DNA of 9,013 nucleotides from Bacteroidota bacterium (GTDB lineage Bacteria > Bacteroidota > Bacteroidia > Bacteroidales > UBA1556). Below, in pieces: positions 1 to 7,660 of the stretch (its first letter is position 1; each line of letters starts with the position of its first letter). Both the position numbers and the translations under genes were made by a program. The notes below the pieces were generated by a model. It made no database searches. It saw only the letters and a program-made list of their open reading frames with translations, and had not been told where the DNA came from. The stretch spans positions 1 to 9,013 of the forward strand of contig QNXT01000181.1 in assembly GCA_003973505.1 (NCBI GenBank). Direction: 5' to 3'.

Positions 1-158
1 ACTTTATAGCTAAGGCATTGAAATCACTGTTAAAACGTGACGATACCAATATTCATGATCAGGTGATAATTATCTCTGGTAGCTTTGGACATAAAAACGG
101 AGCTTCTTTTATTGAAATAGGCGAGATAGAGCAATTAATGGAATTGGGACAACAGTAA
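1..158 (+). CDS. pyk: Probable pyruvate kinase, C-terminal fragment
   Basis: This is the 3' end of a gene that begins outside the window. An open frame runs from base 3 to the TAA at 156-158 (51 codons visible). The visible protein has a short helix rich in Lys/Leu, then a hydrophobic beta strand (DQVIIISGSFG), a glycine turn, and GASFIEIGEIEQL. This fits the final strand-turn-strand of the pyruvate kinase C domain, which usually reads roughly GD-x-vvv-x-G-x-x-x-x-x-G-t-t-N, in a variant where GASF replaces GTTN. Pyruvate kinase converts phosphoenolpyruvate and ADP to pyruvate and ATP in glycolysis. The assignment rests on only about 50 residues, with no catalytic residues visible, so it is tentative. 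The next gene starts 19 bp downstream with no terminator between, so read-through into the salvage genes is likely. Confidence 0.55.
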   Translation, partial: FIAKALKSLLKRDDTNIHDQVIIISGSFGHKNGASFIEIGEIEQLMELGQQ

Positions 159-177
159 CGACTAAAGAATTAGGTAT

Positions 178-1608
178 ATGATAAAGTTTAAGGAAAAGCT
201 TGTTAAGCTGTTTACAAATTGGGCTGGCGAAGATTTGGTTAAAATTACGCCCCTTGCTCAATCTGGTTCCGATCGTCAGTATTTCCGTATGACCTCCGAA
301 AACAAAACAGCCCTTGGCGTATATAATAAAGATGCTAAAGAAAACTTAGCTTTTGTTGAGTTTACAAAGCATTTTTTGAAAAAAGGAATGCGCGTACCAA
401 AAATATATGCCGAAGATCTTACTTTTGATATTTATCTTATTGAAGATTTAGGTGATACAACGCTATTCGCTTATCTGTCGGAGCAAAAGAAAGAAGCAGA
501 ATTTACGGATAATCTCCGCAATGTATATAAAAAGGTGCTAAAAGAATTGCCACGATTTCAGGTGATTGCGGGTGAAGATTTGAATTATTCCTTATGTTAT
601 CCTCGCTCTAGTTTCGATAAAACGTCCATGATGTGGGATTTGAATTATTTTAAATACTACTTCTTGAAATTGGCGCAAATAGGTTTTGATGAACAGGCTT
701 TGGAAAATGATTTTTTAACGCTTACGGATTATCTTTTAGAAACAGAACATAATTATTTTCTTTATCGTGATTTTCAATCGCGGAATATTATGATAAAGGA
801 TGATGAGGTGTATTTTATCGATTATCAAGGAGGGCGAAAGGGAGCTTTGCAATATGATTTAGCTTCATTGCTTTACGATGCCAAGGCTGCAATTCCTCAG
901 GTCGAGCGTGATGCATTATTGGAATATTATATTGATGAGTTGGAGCATTATGTCTTGGTTGAACGCGATGAGTTTCGTGCTTATTTTTCGGGTTATGTGC
1001 TTATTCGTATTATGCAAGCCATGGGAGCTTATGGTTTCCGAGGTTTTTATGAAAAGAAAGCCCATTTCTTAGCAAGTATTCCCTATGCTTTGGAAAATCT
1101 GAAAAATGTTCTTGAAAAACTTGACCTGCCCATCGAATTGCCAACATTGATTCCTGTACTAAAAAAATTAGTTCATTCCGAAAAGCTAAAAGAGATTGGC
1201 GTAAATCGAAAAAAACTAGTGGTGTCTGTTAACAGTTTTTCCTATAAACGAGGTATTCCTATTGATGAAAGTGGACATGGTGGAGGTTTTGTTTTCGATT
1301 GTCGGGCTTTGCATAATCCTGGACGATATGAGGAGTATAAGCAGCTTACCGGTATGGATTTGAAAGTGATAGAGTTTCTTGATAAAGAGGAGGATGTTAA
1401 GCTGTTTTTGAAGCATGCAACAGCCATGGTGGAACAGTCAGTTGAAAAATATTTGGAGCGTGATTTCGATCACCTAACCGTAAATTTCGGTTGTACCGGT
1501 GGGCAACACCGCTCGGTATATTCAGCAGAATATATGGCAAGACATTTACGCAATAAGTATAATATTAAAGTGGAACTGCGTCACCGCGAACAGGAAATGA
1601 AACGATAA
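178..1608 (+). CDS. amgK: AmgK-like sugar kinase fused to RapZ C-terminal domain
   Basis: The protein has 476 residues and two domains. Residues about 1-320 form an aminoglycoside-phosphotransferase/choline-kinase fold. The catalytic loop is YRDFQSRN (Asp198, Asn203), the metal-binding motif is IDYQGG (Asp215), and YDLASLLYD follows, as in the AmgK family of anomeric MurNAc/GlcNAc kinases. Residues about 347-476 match the C-terminal domain of RapZ: VNSFSYKRGIP, FDCRALHNPGRYEEYKQLTG, then GCTGGQHRSVY (438-448) and a basic tail with RHREQEMKR. In E. coli RapZ this domain binds glucosamine-6-phosphate and small RNAs; the RapZ ATPase half is absent here. The following gene is MurU-like, which supports the AmgK reading: ATP-dependent phosphorylation of MurNAc at the anomeric carbon in peptidoglycan recycling. 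Tyr196 stands where the classical HxD motif has His, but the catalytic Asp is kept. I infer, without direct proof, that the RapZ domain regulates the kinase or reports amino-sugar levels. ATG 178 is the only sensible start; no clear ribosome-binding site is seen. Confidence 0.82.
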   Translation: MIKFKEKLVKLFTNWAGEDLVKITPLAQSGSDRQYFRMTSENKTALGVYNKDAKENLAFVEFTKHFLKKGMRVPKIYAEDLTFDIYLIEDLGDTTLFAYLSEQKKEAEFTDNLRNVYKKVLKELPRFQVIAGEDLNYSLCYPRSSFDKTSMMWDLNYFKYYFLKLAQIGFDEQALENDFLTLTDYLLETEHNYFLYRDFQSRNIMIKDDEVYFIDYQGGRKGALQYDLASLLYDAKAAIPQVERDALLEYYIDELEHYVLVERDEFRAYFSGYVLIRIMQAMGAYGFRGFYEKKAHFLASIPYALENLKNVLEKLDLPIELPTLIPVLKKLVHSEKLKEIGVNRKKLVVSVNSFSYKRGIPIDESGHGGGFVFDCRALHNPGRYEEYKQLTGMDLKVIEFLDKEEDVKLFLKHATAMVEQSVEKYLERDFDHLTVNFGCTGGQHRSVYSAEYMARHLRNKYNIKVELRHREQEMKR

Positions 1609-1623
1609 AATACCCTACTGATT

Positions 1624-2346
1624 ATGAAAGCAATGATTTTTGCGGCGGGTCTCGGAACACGCTTATATCCCATTACAAAAGATCGCCCCAAAGCCATGGC
1701 AGAGGTAAATGGTGTTACGCTTTTGGAGCATAATATCCGTTTTATTGCAGCTCAAGGGTTCGACGAAATCATTGTGAATGTGCACCATTTTGCTGATAAA
1801 GTAATTGACTTCTTGAAGTCGAAAGATAACTTTGGGTTGAAGATTGAGGTGTCGAACGAAACGGAATTATTAGATACTGCAGGAGGGCTTGCCAAAGCAG
1901 CTTATTTCTTTGGAGATGAAGATTTTCTGCTTTATAATGTGGATGTGGTAAGTAATATTGATTTACGAAAAATGCTTCAACATCATCAGCATAATAAGGC
2001 TATTGCAACACTCGCAATTCGCAATAGAGAGACCTCTCGCTATTTGCTTTTTAATGAAAATCAACATTTGGTGGGCTGGCGAAATAAAAATACAGGCGAG
2101 GAAATTCTTGTGGGGAAACAAAGCAAGTCATCACTAAAAGAATTTGCCTTTAGTGGCATCCATATTGTTTCACCTCAAATGCTGCCTTTATTGGGTGAAA
2201 TTCGAAAGCATTCGCTTACGCCCTTTTATTTGCAAATTGCCAAAGAAAATACCATTGCAGGATATGAGCATGATGCAGATAGCTGGTTCGATTGTGGGAA
2301 ACCGGAAACCTTGGCTCAAGCTGCTCTTTATTTAAAACAAAGCTGA
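1624..2346 (+). CDS. murU: Sugar-1-phosphate nucleotidyltransferase, MurU-like
   Basis: This 240-residue protein is a single Rossmann-like nucleotidyltransferase domain. The N-terminal signature is AAGLGTRLYPITKDRPKAM (residues 7-25), with the nucleotide-binding glycine loop and Lys23. LDTAGGL lies at 83-89, a metal-binding NVDV at 105-108 (Asp107), and a second expected metal ligand in WFDCG (Asp223). The short length, without a left-handed helix acetyltransferase domain, matches MurU (about 220-240 residues) and excludes GlmU. MurU makes UDP-MurNAc from MurNAc-1-phosphate and UTP, bypassing de novo MurNAc synthesis and the fosfomycin-sensitive MurA step. The gene starts 15 bp after the AmgK-like kinase that would supply its substrate, and this neighbour is the main reason for choosing MurU over a mannose- or glucose-1-phosphate enzyme. 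Its TGA shares one base with the next ATG. Confidence 0.8.
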   Translation: MKAMIFAAGLGTRLYPITKDRPKAMAEVNGVTLLEHNIRFIAAQGFDEIIVNVHHFADKVIDFLKSKDNFGLKIEVSNETELLDTAGGLAKAAYFFGDEDFLLYNVDVVSNIDLRKMLQHHQHNKAIATLAIRNRETSRYLLFNENQHLVGWRNKNTGEEILVGKQSKSSLKEFAFSGIHIVSPQMLPLLGEIRKHSLTPFYLQIAKENTIAGYEHDADSWFDCGKPETLAQAALYLKQS

Positions 2347-5195
2347 TGAAAGCATTTCTTGAAAAACTAGCCGATTATATATTTGATAATCATCGAGGTC
2401 ATCTCAACGATTTGTCGGTGATTGTACCCAATCGCCGTGCTGCATTGTTTTTAGGAAAGTATTTATCAAATAAAACAGATATTCCAATTTGGAGCCCACA
2501 GTTTTATTCCATCGAAGATTTTGTATTCAAACATTCAGGTTATCAATTAATTCCATTGGTTGATTTACTCTTTGAATTATATGCTGTGCATCGTGAGATT
2601 GAAGGAGGTAAAGCTCAGTCTTTCGATCGCTTTAGTGCATGGGGGCAGCTTTTGCTGAAAGATTTTAACGAATTAGATTTATACTTAAAAGATGCTGATT
2701 ACATTTTCCATTATTTGAGTGAGGCTAAGGCGATAACGCTTTGGAAATTGAATCCTGAGGAAATGACCCAAATGGAACGTGACTATCTACGCTTTTATGC
2801 TTCTTTGGGAAAGTATTATAATCAGTTAGTTAAACGCTTGGAATTAAAAAATCTGGCCTATCAGGGAATGGCTTATCGTAAATTTGTTTCCTCCATTTCA
2901 AATTATAATCTGGAGAACAAACCTTTGATTTTTGCAGGTTTCAATGCGCTTACTCCTGCCGAGGAGGTGATTTTTGATTATTATAAAAAGAATAATCAGG
3001 CAAAGGTAATTTGGGATATTGACGATTACTATTATAACGACAGTAAACAAGAAGCGGGTTATTTTCTTCGAAAACAACTGGCTAAAAAAGGGGATAATGA
3101 CCTGATTTGGAATACGAATGCATTTAAAGAGGGCGAGAAAAGTATTAATATTTACGGAGTTTCGGGTGATGCAACCATTGCCAAAATGGCTGGAAATATT
3201 CTTCAGGAAATGGCTGAAGAGTCGGAATTGAAGGAAGACACTGCTGTTGTTTTAGCAAATGAGGCATTGATAGTACCCTTACTTTATTCTTTGCCTGAAA
3301 ATATCGACCTCTTTAATATTACCATGTCGTACCCATCTAAGCTATCACGGGTTTACGAATTACTCATCAATATTTTTGATTTGTATTTGCAGCAGATGTC
3401 GGCTGATGGAGTGGTAGATAATAAACCGGCATATTATTATAAAAATCTTGAAACACTGCTTTTGCATCCCTTGGTAAATGCCCATCTGCAAAGAATTAGT
3501 TCGACCAATGCGCCGCAGAAAATATCGAAAATAATTCGTGAGAATAATATCAGTTTTATTTCACAAAATAAATTTCCCACGCAATTCGATATTCGTGATA
3601 CCGACCCGGCATTTCCCTTTTTGAAATTATTTTCTAAAAGAATCGCTGAGCCAACGGAACTAATAGATTTAATACAAGAGATATTACAGCAAATTTATGA
3701 TTCTTTGGGCAAATCTCAGGAAGCGAATTTAGACCGCGAATTTTTATTCCATTATCTGAATTTAATGCGTCGAATGGGAGATTTATTGCATGAGCATCCG
3801 TTTATTGAGCAGTTTACAACACTTAAAAAGCTTTTTATCTCTTTGGCTGCAGAACAGGGTATCCCTTTTACGGGCGAGCCTTTGGCCGGCGTGCAAATAA
3901 TGGGAATGTTGGAAACTCGTACCTTGGATTTTAAGAACTTAATCCTGCTGTCGGCTAATGAAGGTATGTTGCCTAAGGCTCATGTGTATCAAAGTTTTAT
4001 ATTGCCAGATATCAAGCGTGAATTGGGTTTGCCTCTGCCTGTTGATAATGATGCGGTTTCGGCATTTCATTTTTATCGCTTAATAAAAGCTGCCGATAAT
4101 ATCCATATTATTTATAACACCCAAAATGATAGCATGGGACAGGGCGAATTGAGCCGATATGTTCAGCAAATAGAATGGGAGTTGAAGGAATATAATCCGA
4201 ATATTCGTATTAACCACAAGCTATTTCATATTCCCTTGCAAGCTGAGGATTTTGATTTGGATATTCGCTTCCCAAAAGATGAATTTGCCCTAAACCGATT
4301 AAAACAAATTGCCACAGGAAAAGGCTTTTCGCCATCTTCATTAAATAATTATTTGGAATGTAGTCTTCGGTTTTATTTTCAGCGAATACTAGGTATGTAT
4401 TCCGAAGATGAAGTGGAAGAAACACTTGCTTCCAATACATTAGGTACGGTAATTCATGGAGTTCTCGAAGACTTTTATTTACGTAAAAAAGGACTGGTAA
4501 TTAACGAAACCTTTCTGAAAGAGATAAAGAAAGAATATGTTGATGAATTGGAAAAACGTTTTCGAATAGAGTTTAAAAAAGGAGATATCGAGCATGGGCA
4601 AAACCTCTTATGGCGTAAAGTGGCTGAGCGATTTGTGGCACATTTTATCGAAAGTGAATTAAAATTTATTAAGCAAGGATCTCCATGTACAATTATCGAT
4701 TTAGAATTGGAGTTAAATCGTTCGATACAAGTCGATATTGATAATCAAACCATTGAAGTAAACTTTAGAGGAAGTGCCGACCGTGTTGATAGAGTTGGGA
4801 ATACGGTGCGTGTGATTGATTATAAAACAGGAAAAGTAGAGCAGAAAGATGTTAGTCTTTTTAAATATAAAAATAGCATTTGGGAAGAAATGCTTTTAGG
4901 TAAAAAACCGAAGGCTTTTCAGTTGATGATGTATGCTTGGATGTACGCTCCTGATATGGAAAGTCAATATCAGTTGCAAGCAGGAATTACCGGACTAAAG
5001 TATCATTCCCGATTTTTTCCTTTGGCTATTGATAATAAAGATGATATTGTGATATCAGATATTCATTTGGAAAAGTTTGAAGACAATCTACATACGATGA
5101 TTGAAAAACTCTTTAATAAGGAAGAAGATTTTAAGCAATGTGAGGATGATAAGGCCTGCAAATATTGTGATTATAAATTTATTTGTGGACGATGA
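2346..5195 (+). CDS. addB: AddB-like PD-(D/E)XK nuclease with 4Fe-4S cluster
   Basis: The protein is 949 residues from ATG 2346. The frame is open 18 codons further upstream, to a TTG at 2292, but the stop/start overlap with murU and the usual N terminus favour the ATG. It resembles AddB, the subunit of the AddAB helicase-nuclease that resects double-strand breaks for RecA. The N-terminal part is an inactivated helicase-like module: SVIVPNRRAALFL stands near the N terminus and no Walker A GxxxxGKT is visible. The C-terminal nuclease (about 660-949) has GTVIHG (His704), GSADRVD (Asp812), VIDYKTGK (Asp825, Lys827) and QLMMY (Gln859, Tyr863), the RecB-family set. Cys672 in YLECSLRF plus Cys938, Cys941 and Cys947 (C-x2-C-x5-C) match the four cysteines that hold the AddB iron-sulfur cluster. 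It is shorter than Bacillus AddB (about 1160 residues). An AddA partner is not in the window. The stop overlaps the next start by 4 bases. Confidence 0.85.
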   Translation: MKAFLEKLADYIFDNHRGHLNDLSVIVPNRRAALFLGKYLSNKTDIPIWSPQFYSIEDFVFKHSGYQLIPLVDLLFELYAVHREIEGGKAQSFDRFSAWGQLLLKDFNELDLYLKDADYIFHYLSEAKAITLWKLNPEEMTQMERDYLRFYASLGKYYNQLVKRLELKNLAYQGMAYRKFVSSISNYNLENKPLIFAGFNALTPAEEVIFDYYKKNNQAKVIWDIDDYYYNDSKQEAGYFLRKQLAKKGDNDLIWNTNAFKEGEKSINIYGVSGDATIAKMAGNILQEMAEESELKEDTAVVLANEALIVPLLYSLPENIDLFNITMSYPSKLSRVYELLINIFDLYLQQMSADGVVDNKPAYYYKNLETLLLHPLVNAHLQRISSTNAPQKISKIIRENNISFISQNKFPTQFDIRDTDPAFPFLKLFSKRIAEPTELIDLIQEILQQIYDSLGKSQEANLDREFLFHYLNLMRRMGDLLHEHPFIEQFTTLKKLFISLAAEQGIPFTGEPLAGVQIMGMLETRTLDFKNLILLSANEGMLPKAHVYQSFILPDIKRELGLPLPVDNDAVSAFHFYRLIKAADNIHIIYNTQNDSMGQGELSRYVQQIEWELKEYNPNIRINHKLFHIPLQAEDFDLDIRFPKDEFALNRLKQIATGKGFSPSSLNNYLECSLRFYFQRILGMYSEDEVEETLASNTLGTVIHGVLEDFYLRKKGLVINETFLKEIKKEYVDELEKRFRIEFKKGDIEHGQNLLWRKVAERFVAHFIESELKFIKQGSPCTIIDLELELNRSIQVDIDNQTIEVNFRGSADRVDRVGNTVRVIDYKTGKVEQKDVSLFKYKNSIWEEMLLGKKPKAFQLMMYAWMYAPDMESQYQLQAGITGLKYHSRFFPLAIDNKDDIVISDIHLEKFEDNLHTMIEKLFNKEEDFKQCEDDKACKYCDYKFICGR

Positions 5196-5722
5196 TTCGG
5201 AAAGCAGAATTACGGGCTTTTATCGAAGATGATCTCTCTAAAAAACGTGCTGTGGCCTTGGTGCAACAAACTCCTGAACCCGAGAATTTAGCGGCAGTTT
5301 TATGGGAGTTTATTTTACTGAATGAGCACCCCCTTTCGTGGCGTGCAACATGGTTTTTAGAACATTTAGCTTCAGAAAATAAAGACTATGCCCGACCTTA
5401 TTTGGATGCAATCGTACAGGCCTTCTCTGGTTTTAAATACGATGGTCAAAAGCGATCTTCCATGAAAATATTGCTTATGTTTGAGCTTCATGACTATAAT
5501 TATGAACCCATGGTAGGGCGTTGTTTCGATATGCTTCTGTCGCAAAACGAACCTATGGCAGTACGCATGTTTTGCATGCGATTTTTACTTCAAGTCGTTA
5601 AAATTGAACCTGAATTAAAAAGTGAACTGCAAGAATCACTTGAATTTATTCTGCCCCACGCTCAAAAAGGCTTGCTAAGTGCATGTAAAAATAGTTTACA
5701 AGCATTGGCTAAAATGTGTTAG
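5192..5722 (+). CDS. Small all-helical HEAT-like protein of unknown function
   Basis: This 176-residue protein has no signal peptide or membrane segment and is predicted to be almost entirely alpha-helical. Three similar helix patterns can be seen, around residues 48-60 (LSWRATWFLEHLA), 122-135 (MAVRMFCMRFLLQV) and 160-172 (GLLSACKNSLQAL), separated by acidic or proline-containing turns. This resembles HEAT or DNA-alkylation-repeat-type helical pairs, which usually serve as protein or nucleic-acid binding scaffolds. No catalytic motif is visible and I do not recognise a named family. I chose ATG 5192 because it forms an ATGA overlap with the addB-like stop; a TTG at 5183 is in frame but less likely. 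The overlap implies translational coupling and suggests, without proving, a role alongside the AddB-like protein. It is the last gene of the block, and no clear terminator hairpin follows it. Confidence 0.75.
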   Translation: MIRKAELRAFIEDDLSKKRAVALVQQTPEPENLAAVLWEFILLNEHPLSWRATWFLEHLASENKDYARPYLDAIVQAFSGFKYDGQKRSSMKILLMFELHDYNYEPMVGRCFDMLLSQNEPMAVRMFCMRFLLQVVKIEPELKSELQESLEFILPHAQKGLLSACKNSLQALAKMC

Positions 5723-5760
5723 ATGCATTTAAAGTGTTGATAATAAGTCTTTATGGCTAA

Positions 5761-5772
5761 TTGAAATTTCAA
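5761..5772. promoter_or_regulatory. Perfect 12-bp palindrome, possible operator
   Basis: TTGAAATTTCAA is its own reverse complement. It lies 15 bp upstream of the -7 element of the acyl-CoA ligase gene and covers the zone where the -33 element would fall, a suitable place for a repressor. It is AT-rich and short, so chance is possible. No regulator gene is in the window. Confidence 0.35.
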
Positions 5773-5787
5773 GAAAATAAATTACTT

Positions 5788-5795
5788 TATATTTG
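5788..5795 (+). promoter_or_regulatory. Bacteroidota-type -7 promoter element for the acyl-CoA ligase gene
   Basis: TATATTTG matches the Bacteroidota -7 consensus TAnnTTTG exactly. It sits 35 bp before ATG 5831, so transcription would start near 5802 and give a short leader of about 30 bases. The best -33 candidate is the TTG at 5761-5763, but a 24-base spacer is longer than usual. No Shine-Dalgarno sequence precedes the ATG, as is common in this phylum. Confidence 0.55.
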
Positions 5796-5830
5796 CCACA
5801 GACAAGCACAAAATTCATTAAGAACGTATT

Positions 5831-7603
5831 ATGACTATCGAAAGATTATTTGATTTGCTTCCGTATTATTTAAAAAAATATCCACAAAAACAAGATGCTT
5901 TAGCAGGTAAAGTGGATGGGAAATGGGTGAAGTATAGTATTGAAGAGTATGTTGAAATAGTAAATGATTTAGCAAATGGTTTGCTTCAACTGGGAGTTGA
6001 AAAGGGCGATCGCATCGCCAGTATTTCCCCAAATGCACCGGAATGGAATTTTATTGACCAGGCAATTATGGCAGTAGGAGCTATTCATGTGCCTATTTAT
6101 CCAACCATTAGCTCTTCCGATTATGAATATATCTTTAATCATGCCGAGGTGAAAATGGTTTTCATGGCAGGTAAAGAGTTGTATCATAAGGTGAAAGATG
6201 TACTTCCTATAAGTAAAAGTGTAAAGAAAGTTTACACTTTTACCAAGCATGATGACTTGAGCTGTTATAAAGAAGTGATAAAATTAGGTAAGGATAATCC
6301 TCAACCAGATAAATTAAAGGAAATTCAAGACTCGGTAAAAACCGATGATATGGCTACTATAATTTATACTTCGGGTACTACGGGAACCATGAAAGGGGTG
6401 ATGCTTTCTCATAAAAATCTTATTTCAAATGCTGTAGCAACGGCTCCTGTTCCAAAATTAGGAGTGGAGGGGAAGGCTTTGAGTTTTCTTCCTTTATGCC
6501 ATGTGTACGAACGCATGTTGAACTATATGGAACAATACAATGGTATATCGGTTTATTATGCTGAGAATATGGCCAAGATTATCGACAATATCCAAGAGCT
6601 TAAAGTGGATATGATGTCAACGGTTCCTCGTTTGCTCGAGCGTGTTTTTGATCGAATTATGGCAAAAGGGGATGCGCTTACAGGTGTCAAGAAGTCCATT
6701 TTTAATTGGGCCGTGGATTTGGGTTTTAAATATGATGTAAAGGGGAATAATTCAGCATGGTATAATTTGCAACTGTCCATTGCCGATAAATTAGTGTTTT
6801 CGAAATGGAGAGAAGCTTTTGGTGGCAATATGAAAGTATTAGTGTCGGGTGGAGCGGCTTTGCAACCTCGTTTAGGTCGAATTTTCTGGGCAGCAAATAT
6901 TCCTGTTTGCGAAGGCTATGGCCTTACCGAAACATCACCTGTGATTTCTGTGAATACCTTGGATAAAGGAGGTTTAATGATTGGCTCGGTAGGACCGCTT
7001 TTAACGGATGTTGAAGTTAAGATTGCCGAAGACGGTGAGATTTTATCACGAGGTCCAAACTTAATGCTAGGCTATTATAAAGAGGAAGCCCTTACCAAAG
7101 AAGTCATTGTTGATGGTTGGTTTCATACAGGCGATTTAGGTGAGATGGTCGATGGTAAATTCTTAAAGATTACAGGTCGTAAGAAAGACTTATTCAAAAC
7201 TTCGATGGGAAAATATGTGTCTCCGGGACATGTGGAAGATACCATGAAAGAATCTGTATTTATTGACAATATTGTGGTAGTTGGTGAAAGTCAACGCTTT
7301 GCTGGAGCGATTATTGTACCAAATTTTGATGCATTAAAGGCTCATTGCCAATCTGAAAAACTTGATTGTGCTGGTGTTAACGATCCGCAAGATGTAATTA
7401 AACTGAATTCTGTTCGAAAATTGATACTCGACGATATTAATCGATTGAATAAGAAATTAGGTGCTCATGAGCAGGTAAAAACCATTGCTTTAGTTGCTGA
7501 TACCTGGGATGTGGAATCGGGCATCGTAACAGCAAAAATGAGTATTAAACGTATGGTTATCAATCAACGTTATAAAAAACAAATAGAGGAGATGTTTAAG
7601 TAG
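5831..7603 (+). CDS. Long-chain fatty acid--CoA ligase (AMP-forming)
   Basis: This 590-residue enzyme belongs to the ANL superfamily (acyl-CoA synthetases, FadD15-like length of about 600). It activates a fatty acid with ATP to acyl-AMP and then forms acyl-CoA, probably at the inner face of the cytoplasmic membrane. Visible motifs in order are the phosphate-binding loop YTSGTTGTMKG (179-189), GYGLTETSP (362-370), GWFHTGDLG (429-437; the Asp of TGD contacts the AMP ribose), and the hinge ITGRKKDLFKTSMGK (447-461). The C-terminal GIVTAKMSIKR is the likely site of the catalytic lysine of the adenylation step. There is no signal peptide. The gene has its own promoter region, a terminator 23 bp after its stop, and no co-transcribed neighbour. 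Chain-length preference cannot be read from the sequence. The complete motif set and normal length make the family assignment firm. Confidence 0.92.
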   Translation: MTIERLFDLLPYYLKKYPQKQDALAGKVDGKWVKYSIEEYVEIVNDLANGLLQLGVEKGDRIASISPNAPEWNFIDQAIMAVGAIHVPIYPTISSSDYEYIFNHAEVKMVFMAGKELYHKVKDVLPISKSVKKVYTFTKHDDLSCYKEVIKLGKDNPQPDKLKEIQDSVKTDDMATIIYTSGTTGTMKGVMLSHKNLISNAVATAPVPKLGVEGKALSFLPLCHVYERMLNYMEQYNGISVYYAENMAKIIDNIQELKVDMMSTVPRLLERVFDRIMAKGDALTGVKKSIFNWAVDLGFKYDVKGNNSAWYNLQLSIADKLVFSKWREAFGGNMKVLVSGGAALQPRLGRIFWAANIPVCEGYGLTETSPVISVNTLDKGGLMIGSVGPLLTDVEVKIAEDGEILSRGPNLMLGYYKEEALTKEVIVDGWFHTGDLGEMVDGKFLKITGRKKDLFKTSMGKYVSPGHVEDTMKESVFIDNIVVVGESQRFAGAIIVPNFDALKAHCQSEKLDCAGVNDPQDVIKLNSVRKLILDDINRLNKKLGAHEQVKTIALVADTWDVESGIVTAKMSIKRMVINQRYKKQIEEMFK

Positions 7604-7625
7604 ATTTCCTATAATTTTTTCTACC

Positions 7626-7658
7626 AAATGCCTTTGAGTTTTCAAGGGCATTTTTTTT
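7626..7658 (+). terminator. Rho-independent terminator after the acyl-CoA ligase gene
   Basis: An 11-bp stem pairs 7626-7636 (AAATGCCTTTG) with 7643-7653, including one G-T wobble, around a six-base loop (7637-7642). An uninterrupted run of eight T lies at 7651-7658, overlapping the 3' arm. It ends 2 bp before the stop codon of the convergent gene. On the minus strand the hairpin is followed by A-rich rather than T-rich DNA, so it should work mainly rightward. Confidence 0.88.
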
Positions 7659-7660
7659 GT

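Noticed and set aside
80..87. TAGCTTTG matching the TAnnTTTG promoter motif upstream of the kinase gene
   Set aside because: It encodes the conserved GSFG turn of the upstream protein and has no -33 element at a suitable distance, so a coincidental match is more likely.
178..1140. Possible aminoglycoside-resistance phosphotransferase
   Set aside because: The fold is shared, but the fused RapZ domain, the IDYQGG/YDLASLLYD signatures and the MurU-like neighbour point to amino-sugar recycling rather than antibiotic modification.
2292..2345. N-terminal extension of the AddB-like protein from TTG 2292
   Set aside because: It would overlap murU by 55 bases and encode residues unlike the family start; ATG 2346 gives a natural stop/start overlap.
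5969..6250. Antisense open frame of 93 codons within the acyl-CoA ligase gene, and similar ones at 1216-1427, 4210-4440 and 6556-6828
   Set aside because: They lie opposite well-supported coding sequence, have no recognisable domains, and their composition is that expected of the opposite strand.
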